Assembly (NCBI RefSeq): GCF_900100255.1
Contig: NZ_FMTS01000003.1
Coordinates: forward strand, 124,001 to 188,000
DNA: 64,000 nt
Source of the DNA: Asticcacaulis taihuensis
GTDB taxonomy: Bacteria; Pseudomonadota; Alphaproteobacteria; Caulobacterales; Caulobacteraceae
Direction: 5' to 3'
Shown: piece after piece, positions 28,219 through 37,005 of the stretch
Layout: each line of letters begins with the position of its first letter
Position numbering within the stretch: position 1 is the first letter of the stretch
The notes under the pieces: generated by a model
Database searches by the model: none
What the model was told of the DNA's origin: nothing
The model's input: the letters and a program-made list of their open reading frames with translations, nothing else
Program-made: the position numbers and the translations under genes

Positions 28219-31011
28219 TCAGTACTTGTAGGTGATTTGCAGGAAGCCTGAGCGGCCGAGACCTTCGTACCAGTTGGCATTATAGTAAGGGTAGCTGGTC
28301 CAGGTGGAATCATAGGGCGGGTTGGTATCGAACAGGTTGTCGATGGCCAGAGACACCGTAACCTTGTCGTTGAGGTCGTACTGCGCTGAGGCGTTATACA
28401 GCATGTAGGCTTTCACCCAGGCATCCTCGTCATAGTTCGGCAGGCGGCTGGTATAGTTGCCGTCGATGTTGAACTTCCATTTGCCGGTCTTCAGGTTGAC
28501 GCTGGCCGACGCCTTGTCGCGCGGTATGTAATAGTCGGAATCGACCGCCAGCTTGTTGATGGCCGGGTCGCCGACATAGCGGGTATAGTCATGGTCGATG
28601 ACATGGGTATAGCTGCCGGACAGTCCGAGCACACCGATCGGCGTATCGAAGCGCAGGTGGCCGGCGAAGTCGTAACCCGAGGTTTCTTCCTTCGCCACGT
28701 TGATCGGGCTGACGAACACCTGGGTGATGTCACCGCCGGAATCACGCGTGACGCGGGCAATGGCGTCCTGGCAGGTCGGGGTATTTATGTCCTGCAGGCC
28801 ATTGCGGCATTCGCCTTCAGTGCGGGTCAGGTTGTTGATGACCAGATCCTCAACCACGCCTTCCATCTTGATCTTGAAATAGTCAACGCTGACATCGAAC
28901 ATGCGCGATGGCGCCCAGACGAAGCCGGTATTGAAGCTTTCGCTGGTTTCCGGTTCCAGGTCGCGGTTGCCGCCGGTCTTTACCGAGATGCGCGAGCCGC
29001 GGCCGCAATCACCGGGATAGTCTTCCGGCGTGTCGTTGTAACAGGTGTAGTAGTCGGTGGCGCGGCCTTCTTCGTAACCGATGCCCTGATAGACATAGTT
29101 CAGGTCCGGTGCACGGAAGCCAGTGCCCCAGGCGGCGCGCAAGAGCAGGGTCTTGAGTGGGCGGTATTCCAGGCCGAGATTATAGGTGCTCTGGCCGACG
29201 CTGTGACCGGCATAATCATAGTGATCGTAACGGGCGGCGGCGCTGGAGGACAGGGTGGAGAGCAGCGGAATGCTGAACTCGACGCCGGTGGCGTAGTGGT
29301 TGCGGTGGCCCTTCGAGATGAAGTCCGTCCAACTAAAGAAGTGCGGCGAGGCGGCTTTCGGATCGGTGCCCTGGTCGTAGTCCTGGCGGCCGCCCTCGAT
29401 GAGGAAGTTGAAGCCGACGGGGCCGGCCGGCATCTGGAACAGGTCACGCGTGCCGATCTGGGCCGTCAGTTCGGTGACCGAGCTCTTCGGGTGATAGACG
29501 GCGTTTTCGGCGATCGAGGCGTATTCTTCCGGCGTCAGCGGGGTGTAGAAGCGCGTTGGGTCGGCATTGAAGACCGGCAGGCCGTAGCCGTCATCCTCGC
29601 CCAGGAACTGCGGATCGGTATCCATGCCGAGCTTCGGCCCCAGGAACAGGGCATTGGCCTTTTCGACATTAATCAGCGGGAAGATGACCTCGGCAGTATA
29701 GGCGCTGTAATTGAGGGCGACTTCGTAATTCCACTTATCGTCGGCGCCAAAGGTGCCGCGCACGCCCGGCGTGAAGGTATAGGTGGTCGAATTGACCTGG
29801 CGCTTGGCCTTGTCCAGCCCGCCCATTTCTTCCGGTGTGAAGATACGATACCAGTTGTCGGTGCCGCCGGTGAAGCTGTTGTAGAAGTCGCCGACATCGT
29901 TGCCGGTTTCATCCTGATAGCCCCATGAGGTCGGGCGCTTCAGAAGTTCGAGGCGGCTGAGGCCGAACTGCACGTCGGCGAAGAGGTGCAGAGTATCGGA
30001 CACATCATAGGTGAAGGAGCCGACCAGGTTGCCGGCGTGACGTTGCGACTGGACCGTCTTGTAGCCGATGGCGGATTTACTGCCGCAGTAATTGCCGAGA
30101 ATGGTGTCGCCATCGCCATAATAGGGATCGGTGGCCAGGTGTGTGGTGCCGCCGTTGGTGGAGGCGGTGGGGGCGCAGTCGGCCTCGGTGGCGTCGATGG
30201 CATAGACGTCGTAATCGACGCGCTGCCAGTTGGTGACCGGGGTCTGGTAGGCCGGATCGGGCGCGTCGAGCGTCGAATCCTGACGTTTGCGCTGATAGCC
30301 GTAGATCGGATCGGTCCACAGAATTTCACCGCCAAAGACGCCGTGGAACTTGCCGGCGTCGAAGCCCGATGAATAATTCAGGCGGTGCGATTGCCCGCCA
30401 CCCTGTTCGGTCCAGCCATAGCGGTAATCGAGCGTGGAGCCGTCATAGCGTTCCTTGAGCTTGAAATTGACCACACCGGCCAGGGCGTCAGAGCCATAGA
30501 TGGCCGAGGCGGAGCCGGACAGAATTTCGATCTGGTCGACCATGCCCAGCGGAATATTGGAAATGTCGGTGAAATTGCCATTGCCGTCATACGGCATCGG
30601 GAAATCGGAAATGCGGCGGCCATTGACCATGACGAGCGTATGGTTGGGGCCGAGGCCGCGCAGATCGACCTGTTGCGCGCCGGGCGAATAGTCGGCGGCA
30701 TTGCCCGACTGCATCGATTCGGTTTCGCCGCTGTTGGCGGTGACGGTCTTGAGCACGTCCGGCACGCTGGCATAGCCGCCGGCGCGAATCTGGTCGGATG
30801 TGATCACGGTGACAGGGGCCGGGCCCTCCTTCTGCGTGCGCGGGATGCGCGAACCGAGGACGACGACGGTCTGGGGTTCTTCATCCGCGGGCGCGGCGGT
30901 TGTGGTGTCCTGCGCGCTTGCCACGCCATGAAGGCCATAAAGGCTGCATCCGGCAAGCAGGGTCAGCTTGCAGAGACGCCCAAGGGTTAAATAAGGCCTG
31001 GTTTTCTTCAT
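28219..31011 (-). CDS. TonB-dependent outer-membrane receptor
   Basis: A 930-residue receptor. A signal peptide ends near GVASAQ. A TonB-box-like QTVVVLGSRI segment and plug domain (EGPAPVTVITSDQIRAGGYA; GLGPNHTLVMVNGRRISD) precede a long beta-barrel with the C-terminal aromatic signature FLQITYKY. ATG 31011 follows AAGGAGCG. The plug sequence is of the type often tied to peptide or polymer uptake in this order. It is divergent from the cyanophycinase-peptidase fusion gene with a 211-bp shared promoter region, so the ligand is plausibly a peptide or cyanophycin fragment. That ligand is inference only. Confidence 0.93.
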   Translation of the reverse strand: MKKTRPYLTLGRLCKLTLLAGCSLYGLHGVASAQDTTTAAPADEEPQTVVVLGSRIPRTQKEGPAPVTVITSDQIRAGGYASVPDVLKTVTANSGETESMQSGNAADYSPGAQQVDLRGLGPNHTLVMVNGRRISDFPMPYDGNGNFTDISNIPLGMVDQIEILSGSASAIYGSDALAGVVNFKLKERYDGSTLDYRYGWTEQGGGQSHRLNYSSGFDAGKFHGVFGGEILWTDPIYGYQRKRQDSTLDAPDPAYQTPVTNWQRVDYDVYAIDATEADCAPTASTNGGTTHLATDPYYGDGDTILGNYCGSKSAIGYKTVQSQRHAGNLVGSFTYDVSDTLHLFADVQFGLSRLELLKRPTSWGYQDETGNDVGDFYNSFTGGTDNWYRIFTPEEMGGLDKAKRQVNSTTYTFTPGVRGTFGADDKWNYEVALNYSAYTAEVIFPLINVEKANALFLGPKLGMDTDPQFLGEDDGYGLPVFNADPTRFYTPLTPEEYASIAENAVYHPKSSVTELTAQIGTRDLFQMPAGPVGFNFLIEGGRQDYDQGTDPKAASPHFFSWTDFISKGHRNHYATGVEFSIPLLSTLSSSAAARYDHYDYAGHSVGQSTYNLGLEYRPLKTLLLRAAWGTGFRAPDLNYVYQGIGYEEGRATDYYTCYNDTPEDYPGDCGRGSRISVKTGGNRDLEPETSESFNTGFVWAPSRMFDVSVDYFKIKMEGVVEDLVINNLTRTEGECRNGLQDINTPTCQDAIARVTRDSGGDITQVFVSPINVAKEETSGYDFAGHLRFDTPIGVLGLSGSYTHVIDHDYTRYVGDPAINKLAVDSDYYIPRDKASASVNLKTGKWKFNIDGNYTSRLPNYDEDAWVKAYMLYNASAQYDLNDKVTVSLAIDNLFDTNPPYDSTWTSYPYYNANWYEGLGRSGFLQITYKY

Positions 31012-31222
31012 GGAACGCTCCTTGTTGATGTAACGGTGTTCGCGGATGCAAATGGGATAAATGTGCAAATATAGTTTCAAAGTGCACTATTTTTGCGGAA
31101 ACATGATGAAAAGTGACATCATTGTGTCAAACTTGGCAATCAAATTGTTGCCATAAGGTCAATTTGCGATCACAGTTGTGGTGATATGTTGCATTTGCGC
31201 ACTAAACCACACGGAGCCCGAT
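31012..31222. promoter_or_regulatory. Shared divergent promoter region, candidate operator
   Basis: AT-rich 211 bp between the receptor and fusion genes. It contains the interrupted inverted repeat GTGCA-N15-TGCAC at 31063-31087, in front of the receptor, and a TTTGCGCAC half at about 31194-31202 near the fusion start. An Lrp/AsnC-type regulator encoded 2 kb away is a reasonable candidate binder, but the site is not a clear consensus match. Confidence 0.3.
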
Positions 31223-33166
31223 ATGCGTCACCTGATTCTTGCCTTAAGTCTCTCATTCGTCACCTTAAATATGGGTAATATTGCCGAGGCTAAGGCGTGG
31301 AAGAGCGGACCAGGTTACAAAACCTTCGTGATCGGTGACGAGGCGAAGGCGACCACCGATCCGGTAACGGCTGGTTTCCTGCTGAGCGGCGGCGGCGACT
31401 GGGCCTATGATGCCTTCCGCTGGTTTACCGCCCATGCCGGACATGGCCACATTGTGGTGCTGCGGGCTTCGGGCACCACGGAATCGCAGGATGAGTTCTA
31501 TAATCAGGTAAAGGGCGTCAGTTCGGTGCGCACCTTCCTGTTCACCGACCGCAAGGCGTCCTACGATCAGAAGTTGCTGGAAGCGGTGAAGAGGGCTGAT
31601 GGCATCTTCCTGGCCGGCGGAGACCAGTCCAACTATGTGCGCATGTGGAAGGGCACGCCGCTCAATGAAGCGCTCGATGCCCACGTGGCGGCCGGCAAAC
31701 CGATCGGCGGCACATCCGCGGGGCTGGCGGTGCAGGGAAGCTGGCTTTACGGGGCCATGGATGGCGGCAGCATTACCTCACCGGAAGCCATGAAAGACCC
31801 GCTGGGTTCGGCGGTGACGATGGAAAGCGATTTTCTCCATTCCGAGTTATTGACCAATATCGTCACAGATAGCCATTTCGGTGTTCGTGACCGCTTAGGG
31901 CGTCTGATCGCCTTTGTGGTCAAATCGGAATCGCTGCGCGACGCCGATGGCAAGCGGTATGCCCATCCTCTGGTCGGCCTTGGTATTGATGAAGAAGCGG
32001 CCATGACAGTCGAGGCCGATGGCACGGCGAAGGTATATTCCAATCTCGATGGCCACGGCTGGCTGGTCCAGGGCGGTGAGGTTCACGATCTGGGGCCGGG
32101 CAAGCCGCTCAATATAAAGAATGTCAGGGTCACCGGTATTGGGAAGACCAGCACCTTCAACATCCGGACGCTGGAGGTGGGCCTGCCATCCTTCACCCGC
32201 ATCTATGATGTCACCGATGGCGTGCTGACCCAGCAAAAACACTGGTCGCTGGCTATTCATGGCGGCGCGGGTGTGATCGATCGCGGCGATCTGACGCCGG
32301 CGAAGGATGCGGCCTATCGCGCCGGTCTGGCCGAGGCGCTGGCGGCGGGCCAGGCCGTGCTAGACACCGGCGGCACGGCGCTTGATGCCGTCGAAGCCAC
32401 ATTGAAACCGCTGGAAGACAATCCCCTGTTCAATGCCGGTAAGGGTGCGGCCATCGCGGCCGACGGCAATGTCTATCTCGACGCGGCTATCATGGACGGT
32501 GGCACGATGAAGGCTGGCGCCGTGGCGGCTTTGACGCGCACGAAAAATCCGATCCTGGCGGCGCGTGCTGTGATGGACAAGACGCACCATGTGTTCCTCG
32601 CCGGGGAAGGCGCGGATGCGTTCGCCAAGTCGCAGGGGCTGGCGCAGGTCGATCCGTCCTATTTCCATACACCGGAGCGCGAGCAGATGCTGGTCGATTG
32701 GAAAAAGGATCACCAGGCGATGATCAATCCGACCCATATGTATGGCACGGTCGGCGCAGTGGCGCTGGATAGCGACGGCCATCTGGCGGCGGCTACCTCG
32801 ACCGGCGGTCTGACAGGCAAGCAGTGGGGCCGCATCGGCGATAGCCCTCTGATCGGTGCCGGCACCTATGCGCGTGACGGTGACTGCGCCGTTTCGGCCA
32901 CCGGCACAGGTGAATATTTCATCCGCGATTCCGCCGGCCGCCAGGTTTGCGACCGCGTGCGCTGGAACCATCAGGATATCGAGGCGGCGGCTCATGACAC
33001 CATCATGTCGATCGGTTCCATTGGCGGCGATGGCGGCCTGATCGCCATGGATGCCAATGGCAAGCCGGCCTTTGCCATTAATGACGTCGGCATGTATCGT
33101 GGGGCGGTATCATCCGATTCCCCCGTTATCCGAACGGCGATCTATGGCGACGAGACACTGAAATAA
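31223..33166 (+). CDS. Secreted fusion: cyanophycinase (S51) plus isoaspartyl peptidase/L-asparaginase (T2)
   Basis: A 647-residue exported protein with a signal peptide ending near NIAEA. The N-terminal half is a cyanophycinase-like peptidase: GGTSAG with nucleophile Ser165, DSHFGVRDRLGRL around 216-228 and LGIDEEAAM around 254. All three match CphB-type enzymes, which cut cyanophycin to beta-Asp-Arg. The C-terminal half, from LAIHGGAG at about 343, is an Ntn-hydrolase of the plant-type asparaginase family: DNPLFNAGKGA, autocleavage/nucleophile Thr509 in YGTVGAVA, GDSPLIGAGTYA and ATGTGE. Those enzymes split isoaspartyl dipeptides. The stop overlaps the AsnC-type start (TAATG). Confidence 0.88.
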   Translation: MRHLILALSLSFVTLNMGNIAEAKAWKSGPGYKTFVIGDEAKATTDPVTAGFLLSGGGDWAYDAFRWFTAHAGHGHIVVLRASGTTESQDEFYNQVKGVSSVRTFLFTDRKASYDQKLLEAVKRADGIFLAGGDQSNYVRMWKGTPLNEALDAHVAAGKPIGGTSAGLAVQGSWLYGAMDGGSITSPEAMKDPLGSAVTMESDFLHSELLTNIVTDSHFGVRDRLGRLIAFVVKSESLRDADGKRYAHPLVGLGIDEEAAMTVEADGTAKVYSNLDGHGWLVQGGEVHDLGPGKPLNIKNVRVTGIGKTSTFNIRTLEVGLPSFTRIYDVTDGVLTQQKHWSLAIHGGAGVIDRGDLTPAKDAAYRAGLAEALAAGQAVLDTGGTALDAVEATLKPLEDNPLFNAGKGAAIAADGNVYLDAAIMDGGTMKAGAVAALTRTKNPILAARAVMDKTHHVFLAGEGADAFAKSQGLAQVDPSYFHTPEREQMLVDWKKDHQAMINPTHMYGTVGAVALDSDGHLAAATSTGGLTGKQWGRIGDSPLIGAGTYARDGDCAVSATGTGEYFIRDSAGRQVCDRVRWNHQDIEAAAHDTIMSIGSIGGDGGLIAMDANGKPAFAINDVGMYRGAVSSDSPVIRTAIYGDETLK

Positions 33167-33618
33167 TGACCACGCGCAAGCCTGCCCCGGAACTGGACGC
33201 CATCGACCGCAAGCTGATGGCGTCATTACGTGAAAATTCGCGCCTGCCGGTGTCGCAACTGGCCACCATGCTCGATATTCCGCGCACTCAGGTCTATGCC
33301 CGGCTGGAACGGCTTGAAAACGAAGGCATTATCGACGGCTATACGGTGCGGCTGGGCCAGGCCTATTCCAAGTCCCGCCTGCGCGCCCACGTCATGATCA
33401 AGACCCTGCCGCGCCTGTGCCAGGAGGTCGAACTCAAGCTGCCGGAAATTCCGGAAGTCTCGGCCGTCTATGCCATCAGTGGGGAATACGACATCATTGT
33501 CATGGTCGAGGCGGCCGACAGCATCGAAATGAACGAACTGATCAATCGCATCGGCCTGCTCGATGGGGTGGAGCGCACTACCACATCCATCATTCTGGCG
33601 GCGAAGCTGGAACGTTAG
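33166..33618 (+). CDS. Lrp/AsnC family transcriptional regulator
   Basis: A 150-residue regulator. An N-terminal winged helix has LDAIDRKLMASLRENSRLPV and a recognition helix near IPRTQVYARLERLE. A C-terminal RAM ligand-binding domain ends in TTTSIILAAKLE. Lrp/AsnC proteins sense amino acids, and the start codon is fused to the stop of the cyanophycinase-peptidase gene. It probably responds to Asp, Arg or a related product and controls the adjoining genes; this is inferred from position. Confidence 0.93.
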   Translation: MTTRKPAPELDAIDRKLMASLRENSRLPVSQLATMLDIPRTQVYARLERLENEGIIDGYTVRLGQAYSKSRLRAHVMIKTLPRLCQEVELKLPEIPEVSAVYAISGEYDIIVMVEAADSIEMNELINRIGLLDGVERTTTSIILAAKLER

Positions 33619-34742
33619 GGTCTTGCCGCGAACCAGTTGGTCAGCCGACGGATCGCTTCCTTGATCTCAGGCGTGGAGACCGCGAAGCTGAAGCGGATGA
33701 AATGACAGCCTTCGACCGGATCGAAATCAAGACCCGGCGCCGTCGCCACGCCGGTGTCGCGCAACAACATCTGGCAAAAATCGAGGCTGTTGTCGGTCAG
33801 GTGGCCGATATCGGCATAGATATAGAAGGCGCCATCGGGCGGCGCAATCGAGGTCAGGCCCATAGCGGGCAGGGCTTCAAGCAATAGCTGACGGTTTTTC
33901 GCATAGACCGCGACATGACCTTGTAGTTCCTTATGGCAATCGAGCGCCACCAGGCCGGCGTGCTGACTGAGAGAAGGCGCGGTCAGGAACAGATTGCCGA
34001 CATAGGCACGTGCCTTTTCCAGATGTGCCTGTGGCACCAGCAACCAGCCCAGCCGCCAGCCAACCATGCTGAAATATTTGGAGAAACTGCTGACCACCAG
34101 GGCGTCCTCTGCATATTCCAGCATGGAATGCGCGGGTTCGACATAGCTCAGGCCGTGATAGATCTCGTCGGAAATGATGCGGATGCCACGTTCGCGGCAG
34201 ACGACGGCAATGGCCTCAAGCTCGGCAGCTTCGATGATCGTACCAGTCGGGTTGGCCGGACTGGCGATGATGACACCATCCGGCGCCGGTTCGACGGCGG
34301 CCAGAGCCGCGGCGGTTAATTGGAAGCGGACCGACGCATCACAAGGAATTTCCACCGGTATCTGGCGCAGCGCCTTGACCGTATTACGGTAGGCGACATA
34401 TCCGGGGCGCGCCATGGCGATGCGGGCGCCGGGTTCGAAGCTGGAAATCAATGCCAGCAGCAGGGCGGGTGAGGCGCCGCAGGTCAGGATGAATTGCTCA
34501 GGTGCGACGGTGACGTCATAGGTTTCCTGGTAGTGACGGGCCAGGCGCGCGCGCAGGTCCGGGCTTTCCCAATAGCCAAGGCCGTCCGTGTCGAGCACAT
34601 GATGGGCAGTCTCGATCGCCTTTGCCGGCGCGCCGGTGGAGGGCTGGCCGAACTCCATGTGGATGATGGAGCGGCCCTCGGCCTTCAGTTGATGAGCAAG
34701 GCGGCTAATGGCGATGGCGTGAAATGGTTCGATATCCTGCAT
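33615..34742 (-). CDS. Pyridoxal-phosphate-dependent class I/II aminotransferase
   Basis: A 375-residue fold-type I aminotransferase. SPANPTG at 161-167, SDEIYHGL around 191-198 with Asp192 and Tyr195, and Lys222 in SSFSKYFSMVGWRLG form the PLP site. The final Arg region is FIRFSFA. It converges on the AsnC gene with a four-base overlap, so it is not in that operon but may use its products. Aspartate or arginine-derived amino donors are possible. The specific substrate is not determined. Confidence 0.9.
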   Translation of the reverse strand: MQDIEPFHAIAISRLAHQLKAEGRSIIHMEFGQPSTGAPAKAIETAHHVLDTDGLGYWESPDLRARLARHYQETYDVTVAPEQFILTCGASPALLLALISSFEPGARIAMARPGYVAYRNTVKALRQIPVEIPCDASVRFQLTAAALAAVEPAPDGVIIASPANPTGTIIEAAELEAIAVVCRERGIRIISDEIYHGLSYVEPAHSMLEYAEDALVVSSFSKYFSMVGWRLGWLLVPQAHLEKARAYVGNLFLTAPSLSQHAGLVALDCHKELQGHVAVYAKNRQLLLEALPAMGLTSIAPPDGAFYIYADIGHLTDNSLDFCQMLLRDTGVATAPGLDFDPVEGCHFIRFSFAVSTPEIKEAIRRLTNWFAARP

Positions 34743-34864
34743 GTCCTGCTTCTAGGCCAGATGGCTGTCGATCCCAATTCAAAAATTTGAACTGCGTCCT
34801 TGTCAGGGCGGATAATTGTTGCTAATGCGAATGATTATCAAAGTTATGCGGTATTTTTCTCCTC

Positions 34865-35485
34865 ATGCCCAGTTCACCAACGGTAAAGTCCGGCTTCTGG
34901 CGTAACCAGTTGCGCCAGTGGCACTGGATCAGTTCGGCGGTTTCGCTGATGGGGCTGCTGTTGTTTTCCGTGACCGGCTTTACGCTCAATCACGCGGCGC
35001 AGATAGAAGCCCAGCCCAAGGTGACGAAGATCGAACGCCAGGTGCCGCAGACCGCCCTGGCCGGATTGGCCTCGGTGACGGCCAATGTGCCGCTGACGCC
35101 GGTGCAGGCGACAGCCATTCGTGGCGCCACCGGCGTCGATGTGCGCGGCGCCACTGTCGATGCCGATGAGGACGGAATCTATCTCACCCTGTCGGCGCCA
35201 GGCGTCGATTCGACCCTCGAAATCAGCCGTATCGACGGCCACGCCACTTATGAACGCACGGATCGTGGTCTAATCGCCGTGCTCAATGACCTGCACAAGG
35301 GGCGCCATTCGGGGCCGGTCTGGGCGATGTTTATTGACCTGATCGCCATCGCCTGCGTCGTGTTCTCCGTGACCGGTTTCGGCCTTCTGTGGCTTTACGC
35401 CCGTGGTCGCCGTGTCACCTGGCCGCTGGTCGCCCTGGGTCTGGTGCTGCCTTTCATCCTTTTCCTGCTGTTTGTTCACGCCTGA
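34865..35485 (+). CDS. PepSY-associated membrane protein of a flavin electron-transfer operon
   Basis: A 206-residue inner-membrane protein with three helices (about 20-42, 158-178 and 185-204) and a periplasmic domain between the first two. RQWHWISSA, FTLNHAA and LNDLHKGRH carry histidines placed like the heme or redox ligands of PepSY_TM proteins. It is the first gene of a five-gene operon with DUF2271, ApbE, a CysJ-like reductase and DUF4198. It probably carries electrons from the cytosolic reductase across the membrane to the flavinylated DUF2271 protein. Heme binding is inferred, not shown. Confidence 0.82.
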   Translation: MPSSPTVKSGFWRNQLRQWHWISSAVSLMGLLLFSVTGFTLNHAAQIEAQPKVTKIERQVPQTALAGLASVTANVPLTPVQATAIRGATGVDVRGATVDADEDGIYLTLSAPGVDSTLEISRIDGHATYERTDRGLIAVLNDLHKGRHSGPVWAMFIDLIAIACVVFSVTGFGLLWLYARGRRVTWPLVALGLVLPFILFLLFVHA

Positions 35486-35493
35486 GGTTTACC

Positions 35494-36015
35494 ATGACTG
35501 CCCGATTTATTGCCTTCGCCGCCGTCGCGGCCACCGGCCTGACCGCTTCCATGGCCGATGCCGGCCAGGTTGTGCTCGATATCGAAATCCCGACCCAGAA
35601 GGTTGCGGAATACCACAAGCCCTATGTCGCGGGCTGGATAGAGGATGCCGCCGGCAATCATGTCGCCAATGCCTTCCTGTGGTATGATGTCAAGAAGCCG
35701 GAAAACCGCGGCGCCCGCTGGCTGAAGGGTCTGCGCTCGTGGTGGCGCAAGAGCGGCCGTGACCTGACCTCGACCGATGGTTTCAGCGGCGCCACGCGCG
35801 CGCCCGGACGCAATACGCTGGCTCTCGATACCAATGCCTCGGCCTTCAAGGGGCTGAAGCCCGGCGCGTACAGCTTCGTCGTTGAGGCATCGCGCGAGCA
35901 GGGGGGGCACGACCAGGTCAAGCTGCCGCTGACCTGGAACCCTGCCAGGGCGGTGACCGCCAATGCCAAGGGTACAACGGAACTCGGCCAGGTCAAGCTC
36001 AGCTATAAGCCGTAA
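35494..36015 (+). CDS. DUF2271 periplasmic protein with an ApbE flavinylation motif
   Basis: A 173-residue protein. A signal peptide (TARFIAFAAVAATGLTASM) ends near ADA. DUF2271 features include KPYVAGWIED near 42 and an aromatic- and arginine-rich RSWWRKSGRD at 81-90. DGFSGAT at 95-101 fits the DxxSGAT motif on which ApbE attaches FMN by a phosphoester bond, so Thr101 would carry FMN. The protein would be an extracytosolic redox carrier. It precedes apbE with no intergenic space (TAA directly followed by ATG). Substrate could be ferric complexes, quinone or another acceptor. Confidence 0.8.
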   Translation: MTARFIAFAAVAATGLTASMADAGQVVLDIEIPTQKVAEYHKPYVAGWIEDAAGNHVANAFLWYDVKKPENRGARWLKGLRSWWRKSGRDLTSTDGFSGATRAPGRNTLALDTNASAFKGLKPGAYSFVVEASREQGGHDQVKLPLTWNPARAVTANAKGTTELGQVKLSYKP

Positions 36016-37005
36016 ATGACCCTGTCGCTGCCCGCCCTTGACCGACGCGTTGTGATCCCCGACCTGGTCGCGGAACCGCAGGCGCCTGCCGGAACGGTCC
36101 GTCATGATCTCGGCGGCGCGGCCTTCGCCACGACCTGGCGGGTCAGTATCTATGCCGAAGCCGATGCGGTCCTTATGGGGCTTAAGGCGCGGCTTCAGGC
36201 GGTGCTGGACGGAATCGACCGGGAAATGAGCCCGTACCGCATCGATTCCGACCTGACGCGCTTCAATCTGGCGCCTGCGGGCACATTCGTTTCTCTACCG
36301 GCGCGGATGATGACGGTTATGTGCCATGCACTGGCTATGGCCGAACTGACCCATGGCGCCTTCGACCCGGCTATCCTGCCGGCCGTGGAACTGTGGGGCT
36401 TCGGCGCGAAGGCGGTGCCGGAAGGCGTGCCGGATATTTCGGTCCTGCCGGCCAGCCGCTGGCGCGATCTGGTCTGGCAGGCGGAGGGCATTGTCAAGCC
36501 TGAGGGCGTGCGCATCGATCTGTGTGCTATCGCCAAGGGCTATGCCGTCGATGCCTTGATGGATCTTCTGAAAGCCGAACCGGGCGTCTGTTCGGCCCTG
36601 GTCGAGATTGGCGGCGAACTGAAGGGCTGGGGAGTACAGCCGGACGGTCTGCCGTTCTGGGTTGAAATCGAGACGCCGGTCAATGCAGTATCTGTGGCTG
36701 CCCTGTGCGACTGGGCGGTGGCCACCTCGGGCGAACAGGTACGGTCATTCGTGCATGACGGCCAGGTCCATTCGCATATCATCGACAGCCGCACCCAGGC
36801 GCCGACGCGCTCCGGCATTGTCAGCGTGACCGTATTTAATACCGACTGCTGGCGGGCCGATGCGCTTGCCACGGCCCTGGTGGTGATGGGCGAGACGCGC
36901 GCCATGGATTTCGCCGTGACGTACGATATCCCGTGCCTGTTCTGGCTGCGTGACGGGGACGGTTTTCGGGAACGGTTGAGCCCGCGCCTGGAGGACTGGC
37001 TGTGA
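36016..37005 (+). CDS. apbE: FAD:protein FMN transferase
   Basis: A 329-residue ApbE-family enzyme that moves FMN from FAD onto Thr in SGAT motifs. MSPYRIDSDLTRFN near 71, GAFDP at 114-118, AKGYAVD at 173-179, the EIGG motif at 197-200 and the HIIDSRTQAP plus DALATAL metal-site region are present. No signal peptide or lipobox is visible, although the likely target is exported; most Gram-negative ApbE proteins are lipoproteins. The gene starts directly after the DUF2271 stop and overlaps the next gene by four bases. Confidence 0.92.
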   Translation: MTLSLPALDRRVVIPDLVAEPQAPAGTVRHDLGGAAFATTWRVSIYAEADAVLMGLKARLQAVLDGIDREMSPYRIDSDLTRFNLAPAGTFVSLPARMMTVMCHALAMAELTHGAFDPAILPAVELWGFGAKAVPEGVPDISVLPASRWRDLVWQAEGIVKPEGVRIDLCAIAKGYAVDALMDLLKAEPGVCSALVEIGGELKGWGVQPDGLPFWVEIETPVNAVSVAALCDWAVATSGEQVRSFVHDGQVHSHIIDSRTQAPTRSGIVSVTVFNTDCWRADALATALVVMGETRAMDFAVTYDIPCLFWLRDGDGFRERLSPRLEDWL

